Of a stretch of DNA of 44,897 bases, positions 41,050 through 44,897 are shown piece after piece. A program made the position numbers and the translations under genes. This stretch comes from an uncultured Lachnospiraceae bacterium. Its GTDB lineage: Bacteria; Bacillota; Clostridia; Lachnospirales; Lachnospiraceae. The notes under the pieces are model-generated. The model searched no databases and was not told the origin of the DNA. It saw only the letters and a list, made by a program, of their open reading frames with translations. How positions within the stretch are numbered: position 1 is the stretch's first letter; each line of letters begins with the position of its first letter. Location of the stretch: contig CAMNSD010000033.1 in NCBI GenBank assembly GCA_946554445.1, positions 1-44,897 on the forward strand, written 5' to 3'.

Positions 41050-43191
41050 TTATAAGGACTCTAAAACCATAAAATCCCAACACCGTAAATGCAGTATCTG
41101 TCCTTCTTTAACAAGTGCGGTGTCCTCGCTAGCATCATTTTTGCCACAGCCCTCAGAGATGCCGTTGTCCTTAGTATCAGTGCAGGAATTTCCATGAAGC
41201 AAAATTCTCGCATCCGTGCCATGATAAGTGACAGTCTGTTCCTCCTCCGAATAATTGAAATAATATAGAATCTCTTTCCCCATGCTATTAACGCCCCGTT
41301 TGAGAATAACGGGGTATTGTTCTTTGGGCAGCGACATGCCTGCTTTGGCGCAGATATGGCGCAGCAGGTCTTTCAGGACTGCGGCGTCGAGATAACAGCC
41401 CAGATATACAGCGTAACCATTGCCATAGTGGTTGCCGGTGATCGCGGCGTATTTTCCCCAGTGAGGATGGGCATAGCGGGCAAGCGTCTGTGCGGTATTG
41501 GGAAGGAGCAGTTCCATCCAGTGGTGGACTGTGTCCGAAAGAATGGGGGGCTCTTGCTTGGCAGCGGTACTTGTGATGTTGTCATTGTATCGCCTGCGGG
41601 TTTCGTCTGACAGCGGGAAAGCAAGATCTTTAAGGCCAACATTGACTGCGTCAGTAAATTGGTCATAGGTCATGCCAAACACTTCTGTCAGGCCATGGGG
41701 TTGGTCGTCATGATAAATTTTTAACATTCTGTCCGCAACGGCCGTTTTGAAGGTAGATAATAATACACCGCCCTCTGCCACATATTGTTTCAGCTGTGCG
41801 ACAAGGGTGTCAGAAACGCTGTAGAGCGCAGGAGTCACCAGTATCTGATAGTGACTGAATAAGTCGGCGTCATCTTCGGAGAGAATGTCGCACTCAATAT
41901 TCATTTCATAAAAAGCGTCATAGAACAGGCGGAAGATATCGTTATAAGTTATCTTATCATTTACGGCAAACCATTGCAGGGCCGTCAGGGATTCGTTGTC
42001 TAAAAGAATGGCAGCCGGGCAGTTTTTCTTAAGGTTTACCAGGTGACTTCCGTATTTCCGGAAGTCCGCGCCGATGGTGCAAGCCTCCCGGTAGGTGGCA
42101 TTTTCGCGCAGGTTGTGGCTTAAGACGCCTTTCCAGTAGGATTCGATAGCGTTGTGAATGGAGTGCCAGTGCCAGTACATGACGGCGTTCGCACCGTTAG
42201 CCAGGTGGCTGAAAGCCTGCAGGCGAAGCTGCCCCGGATAGTGGAGCCAGCCATGATTTCCCTGTGCCTCCGTTTCCAGGATCAGGTAGTTGTTCCTTTT
42301 CAGGGACCGGGCGATGGCGCCGCCAAAGGAGATCTCTTTGCCGGTCAGATCCTGGGCGGAGGGATGATAGATATCACATCCTGCCACGGTCAGGGACCGG
42401 GCGGCTTCCCACTGGTCCACTTCCGGCTGTAAGCCGAAAGAATATCCGCGCCAGTCATAGTCGAAGTTCTGGGTGATGAATTGTCCTGGTTTGGCGTATT
42501 CCTGCACGATAGCGCTCTGCCACGACAGGAAATCCGTGACCAGTCTGCGCTGGAATTTCTGGTACTCGGCGCCCAGACTGCCATTGATGGTGCCGCGCAC
42601 GTCGGGGAAGTCCTCCCAGGCATTGATGCGGTTGCTCCAGTAGTCCAATCCCCAGGCACGGTTGAGGGCGTCCAGGTCATCGTGGAAGAGATCGCGTATA
42701 TAGGCGACAAATTTTTTCTGAGCATAGGGGGAACAGGTGTCGTAGGACTTGGTCTCATTGTCCAATTGAAAACCAATCACATGTTCATAGGAGGATACTT
42801 CCTCCATCAGTTTTCGGATGATAGTCTCCGCGTGTTTTAAATAGACGGGATGGGTGATATCCATATTCTGCCTGTGACCGTAGCGGCCGGGGCCTTCATG
42901 GGTTTCGGTGATGATGTCAGGACATTTGCGGGCAAGCCATGTGGGGATTGCGTAAGTGGGCGTACCCACGATGACTTGGAGGCCGTGATTGCGGGCGGCT
43001 GTCAGCATTCTGTGCAGATGGGTAAAATCGAACACGCCTTCCTGCGGTTCCCAGGTACTCCAGGTGGATTCTGCGATGCGAATGACGTTCATCCCCGCTT
43101 TTGCCATCATTTCCATATCTTTTTCCAACCTGTCATAAGGCAGGTATTCGTCATAGTATGCGGCGCCAAATAGAAGTTGATCTGTTTTCAT
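41050..43191 (-). CDS. GH42 beta-galactosidase
   Basis: Encodes 713 residues without signal peptide, so cytosolic. The catalytic barrel has 'FGAAYYDEYLPYDRLEKDME', 'VIRIAESTWSTWEPQEG', and acid/base Glu146 in 'FQLDNETKSYD'. Glu308 in 'NYLILETEAQGN' is the probable nucleophile (Glu306 is adjacent). A trimerisation domain ('ILLDNESLTALQWF', 'LSEDDADLFSHYQILVTPAL') and a small C-terminal beta domain follow. Family length is about 650-700, so it is complete. GH42 enzymes take galacto-oligosaccharides from pectin galactan or arabinogalactan, matching the GH53 lipoprotein nearby. It is divergent from a LacI-type repressor with operators just downstream of its likely promoter, and has an unusual repeated A-rich leader. 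Outer residues near the C-terminus ('SCTDTKDNGISEGCGKNDAS') look like a local insertion. Confidence 0.92.
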   Translation of the reverse strand: MKTDQLLFGAAYYDEYLPYDRLEKDMEMMAKAGMNVIRIAESTWSTWEPQEGVFDFTHLHRMLTAARNHGLQVIVGTPTYAIPTWLARKCPDIITETHEGPGRYGHRQNMDITHPVYLKHAETIIRKLMEEVSSYEHVIGFQLDNETKSYDTCSPYAQKKFVAYIRDLFHDDLDALNRAWGLDYWSNRINAWEDFPDVRGTINGSLGAEYQKFQRRLVTDFLSWQSAIVQEYAKPGQFITQNFDYDWRGYSFGLQPEVDQWEAARSLTVAGCDIYHPSAQDLTGKEISFGGAIARSLKRNNYLILETEAQGNHGWLHYPGQLRLQAFSHLANGANAVMYWHWHSIHNAIESYWKGVLSHNLRENATYREACTIGADFRKYGSHLVNLKKNCPAAILLDNESLTALQWFAVNDKITYNDIFRLFYDAFYEMNIECDILSEDDADLFSHYQILVTPALYSVSDTLVAQLKQYVAEGGVLLSTFKTAVADRMLKIYHDDQPHGLTEVFGMTYDQFTDAVNVGLKDLAFPLSDETRRRYNDNITSTAAKQEPPILSDTVHHWMELLLPNTAQTLARYAHPHWGKYAAITGNHYGNGYAVYLGCYLDAAVLKDLLRHICAKAGMSLPKEQYPVILKRGVNSMGKEILYYFNYSEEEQTVTYHGTDARILLHGNSCTDTKDNGISEGCGKNDASEDTALVKEGQILHLRCWDFMVLESL

Positions 43192-43232
43192 TATGAATTA
43201 TCCTTTTTATTATGTTATTTGTTTATCTGATA

Positions 43233-43298
43233 TTTCTAACTGTAGTTTTTTCTAACTGTAGTTTTTTCTAACTGTTGTTTTTTCTAATTGTTGTTTTT
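43233..43298 (-). repeat. Four 16-bp tandem repeats in the GH42 leader
   Basis: On the plus strand the unit is CTAACTGTAGTTTTTT, starting at 43236, 43252, 43268 and 43284, with later units changing to CTAACTGTTG and CTAATTGTTG. On the transcript of the GH42 gene it reads as A-rich repeats between the likely start point near 43391 and the start codon. Confidence 0.85.
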
Positions 43299-43333
43299 GC
43301 TATCGGTTATTTTGGTTATCTGTCATTTCTGGC

Positions 43334-43350
43334 TTGCGCAACTGCGCAAC
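43334..43350. promoter_or_regulatory. LacI-type half-palindromic operator pair (proximal)
   Basis: TTGCGCAA (43334-43341) is a perfect palindrome; TGCGCA (43343-43348) follows at once. It shares the GCGC centre with the larger operator at 43377-43388, 43 bases away. Confidence 0.6.
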
Positions 43351-43376
43351 ATCTGGTAATCTGGTAACGAACAACC

Positions 43377-43388
43377 GTTTGCGCAAAC
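43377..43388. promoter_or_regulatory. LacI-family operator GTTTGCGCAAAC
   Basis: A perfect 12-bp palindrome with a central CG step, the usual LacI/GalR form. It lies just past the likely start point of the GH42 transcript, so binding would block it. It would be the target of the divergent repressor gene. Confidence 0.8.
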
Positions 43389-43397
43389 TTTAGTATT

Positions 43398-43426
43398 ATT
43401 GTAACATATTCCTATCATGTCGTAAA
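43398..43426 (-). promoter_or_regulatory. Probable promoter of the GH42 gene
   Basis: On the minus strand: TTTACG (43421-43426), a 17-base spacer and TACAAT (43398-43403). The start point would fall near 43391, with the operator at about +3 to +14. It fits simple repression. Confidence 0.6.
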
Positions 43427-43467
43427 GGGATACAGGATATGCAAAATTTATGAAACAGGGGGCAGAT

Positions 43468-44481
43468 ATGGAAGAGAGAAACCTGACAATAGGCGATATC
43501 GCACAGGAATTGGGTGTATCCAAAACTACCGTATCCAGGGCCATATCCGGGAAAGGCAGGATTGGACAACAGACGCGGCAGAGGGTGCTGGCATATATAG
43601 AGGAACATCATTATAGTCCCAATGTAGTGGCCAAAGGTTTGGCTCAGAATAAAACATTTAATATAGGCATGGTATTGCCGGGAGATTATAATATCGTGGA
43701 ACTGCCCTTTTTCCAGAAATGCATGATGGGAATCAGTCGATTGGCCTCCGCCAGAGGATACGATGTGTTGATTTCGATGGTGACGGCCGATCAAATCACA
43801 CAGCTTGAGCGGGCGGTGACCAATAGGAAGATTGATGGGGCTATCCTTACAAGGACACTGACAGATGATGCACCCATGCAGTATCTGAAAGATAACAGTG
43901 TACCGTTTGTCGCTATCGGCAGTACGGATGATATGCAGGTGATTCAGATAGATAATGATCATCGCAGCGCCTGCAGGGAATTGACCGGCAGTCTGTTGGA
44001 TAGGGGAATAAAAAGGATTGCGCTGATTGGCGGCAGTGAAGACTATATTGTCACAAGAAATAGACTGTGCGGTTTTGAGGATGCCTTTCGGGAGAGACCA
44101 GACTGGGATGGCACCAGACAGGTGTTCCTAAATATTGATACGGTCGATGAAGTAGATACAATCGTGGAGAAACTGTTGTCAGAACAGGTGGAATGTATTG
44201 TGAGTATGGATGATTATCTCTGTGGTTGTGTGTTGAATATCCTGCAGCAGAGACAGGTTGCGGTGCCGGATCAGGTGCAGGTGGTGTCTTTTTATGACAG
44301 TTCTATGCTGGCGAATCGGATTCCGGCGGTCACTTCCATTCGGTTTGATGTGGAAGAACTGGGGAGAAAGGCCTGTGAGTTGCTCCTGCAGATGTTGGAC
44401 GAGGAAGAAGTGCCGGACAGAACATTGCTGGGATATGAAGTTCGTATGCGGGAATCCACCAAAATCTGTGAAGCTTGGTAA
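43468..44481 (+). CDS. LacI-family transcriptional repressor of the GH42 gene
   Basis: Encodes 337 residues from ATG 43468, with AGGGGG six bases upstream; ATG 43450 is six codons earlier and weaker. Residues 6-26 form the LacI helix-turn-helix ('IGDIAQELGVSKTTVSRAIS'), and 'YSPNVVAKGLA' is the hinge helix that enters the minor groove at a central CG. The remainder is a periplasmic-binding-like sugar-sensing core ('IGMVLPGDYN', 'VPFVAIGSTDD', 'RIALIGGSEDYIVTRNRLCG', 'AVTSIRFDVEELGRKACELL'). The effector is probably galactose or a galacto-oligosaccharide. It is divergent from GH42 with palindromic GCGC operators in between, so likely represses both. Confidence 0.92.
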   Translation: MEERNLTIGDIAQELGVSKTTVSRAISGKGRIGQQTRQRVLAYIEEHHYSPNVVAKGLAQNKTFNIGMVLPGDYNIVELPFFQKCMMGISRLASARGYDVLISMVTADQITQLERAVTNRKIDGAILTRTLTDDAPMQYLKDNSVPFVAIGSTDDMQVIQIDNDHRSACRELTGSLLDRGIKRIALIGGSEDYIVTRNRLCGFEDAFRERPDWDGTRQVFLNIDTVDEVDTIVEKLLSEQVECIVSMDDYLCGCVLNILQQRQVAVPDQVQVVSFYDSSMLANRIPAVTSIRFDVEELGRKACELLLQMLDEEEVPDRTLLGYEVRMRESTKICEAW

Positions 44482-44489
44482 ATGAGTAC

Positions 44490-44518
44490 TTGACAATGAT
44501 AGGGATTCCATCTATAAT
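44490..44518 (+). promoter_or_regulatory. Consensus sigma-A promoter
   Basis: Perfect TTGACA (44490-44495), 17-base spacer, perfect TATAAT (44513-44518). It starts eight bases after the repressor stop and drives the partial nuclease gene at the window edge with a leader of about 115 bases. Confidence 0.88.
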
Positions 44519-44591
44519 ACTCTCAAAGCATAACAATTTCTAGATAACAATAGTGTGTCAAATCAAACATTCTTAACATTCAGAAAATCTA

Positions 44592-44630
44592 TGCTTTTAA
44601 ATTCAAATCAATTACATTTAAAAGCAGGAG
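44592..44630 (+). promoter_or_regulatory. Leader hairpin beside the ribosome site of the Rpn-like gene
   Basis: TGCTTTTAAAT (44592-44602) and ATTTAAAAGCA (44616-44626) form a perfect 11-bp stem, directly followed by GGAG (44627-44630), the ribosome site of ATG 44639. The stem would partly hide that site. It has no T-run, so is not a terminator. Confidence 0.65.
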
Positions 44631-44638
44631 ATTCTGAG

Positions 44639-44897
44639 ATGGGCAGTTCTACTCTGACGGAAATGCAGCCATGCTATTTTCTCCTGCGGATGGGAGGAAA
44701 GATGGAGAAGATTTCATTAAAGGCAGACTATGCTTTCAAGGAGCTGTTTGCCCACGAAAAAGTCAGGAAACAATTTTTGAGTGATGTGCTGGGGATACCT
44801 TTGGAACAGATCAAGTCGGTGCGGCTGGCGAATCCTTTTCTGCGGAAATGGTTCCGCAGGCAGAAGCAGGGGATCCTGGATGTCCTGCTCATATTAA
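44639..44897 (+). CDS. Rpn/PD-(D/E)XK nuclease family protein, cut by window edge
   Basis: Starts at ATG 44639 (AGGAG eight bases upstream) or at in-frame ATG 44702, which has GGGAGGAAAG directly before it. The visible product includes 'MEKISLKADYAFKELFAHEK', 'VRKQFLSDVLGIPLEQIKSV' and 'QKQGILDVLLIL', a match to the PDDEXK_2/Rpn ('transposase') family. The Asp of 'GILDV' is the first acidic catalytic residue; the Glu-x-Lys part lies outside the window. Rpn proteins are DNA-cutting enzymes linked to recombination and phage defence, usually in many copies per genome. Two start sites could give a long and a short form. Confidence 0.82.
   Translation, partial: MGSSTLTEMQPCYFLLRMGGKMEKISLKADYAFKELFAHEKVRKQFLSDVLGIPLEQIKSVRLANPFLRKWFRRQKQGILDVLLIL

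Noticed and set aside
40880..41197. A 105-codon plus-strand frame overlapping the GH42 end
   Set aside because: Much of it is antisense to GH42 and the rest covers an inverted repeat; no family features.
43233..43298. Possible CRISPR array or riboswitch
   Set aside because: 16-bp units without spacers, A-rich and unpaired on the mRNA strand; no fold is visible.
44639..44897. Insertion sequence at the right edge
   Set aside because: The family is sometimes called a transposase, but no terminal inverted repeats or target duplication are visible and the gene is cut.

Overview
The window looks like a chromosomal segment of a gut-type Lachnospiraceae (Clostridia, Firmicutes). The reasons are strong AGGAGG-type ribosome sites, Gram-positive lipoprotein and signal-peptide genes, BspA-type leucine-rich repeat proteins, an AAA-ATPase-like/PD-(D/E)XK gene, GH53 and GH42 galactan enzymes, and VgrG/PAAR-like spike genes of the kind found in this family. 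There are no rRNA, tRNA or CRISPR loci and no complete insertion sequence.

Region 1 (1-5000) is a compact set of contractile-injection-type spike genes. It holds a small immunity-like protein, a PAAR-like gene that appears broken by frameshift/deletion, a phage-tail-type lysozyme with a PAAR-like N-terminus, a lipoprotein, a DUF1795 (Eag/DcrB)-like chaperone and a VgrG-like spike, and ends in a strong terminator. No sheath, tube, baseplate or ATPase gene is visible, so this looks like a payload/spike module rather than a whole machine.

Region 2 (5000-34650) is an accessory island made mostly of secreted or membrane-anchored proteins of unknown function, mixed with gene remains. The remains are a frameshifted BspA-like gene, a DUF3298/RsiV-like fragment, a GH73 glucosaminidase fragment, a second vgrG with an in-frame stop and deletion, an RDD-family pseudogene, and a short relic resembling another injection-system protein. 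Four promoters here share one architecture: an 8-bp word, ATGATGCA, repeated every 11 bp and ending exactly 9 bp before a -10 box. Three of the four sit just after a terminator. The cassettes they drive share leaders and domains in a mix-and-match way. The 1121-residue protein at 25156-28521 carries, in the same order, domains resembling the separate products at 16078, 17121 and 19080. A structured multi-hairpin element sits at 18906-19067. An AAA-ATPase/nuclease gene, an AlbA_2-type regulator and a MATE exporter are interspersed.

Region 3 (34650-44900) is more ordinary and visibly more GC-rich. It contains an ECF sigma factor with a probable anti-sigma partner, a GNAT acetyltransferase, a secreted GH53 endo-beta-1,4-galactanase, a class II aldolase, a convergent AraC-type regulator with an ASCH-like protein, and a GH42 beta-galactosidase divergent from a LacI-type repressor with palindromic operators between them. 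GH53 would cut galactan outside the cell and GH42 would finish the oligosaccharides inside it; no transporter lies in the window. The right edge cuts an Rpn/PD-(D/E)XK nuclease gene that has a perfect promoter and a hairpin next to its ribosome site.

All family names come from reading the sequence by eye; no database search was possible.
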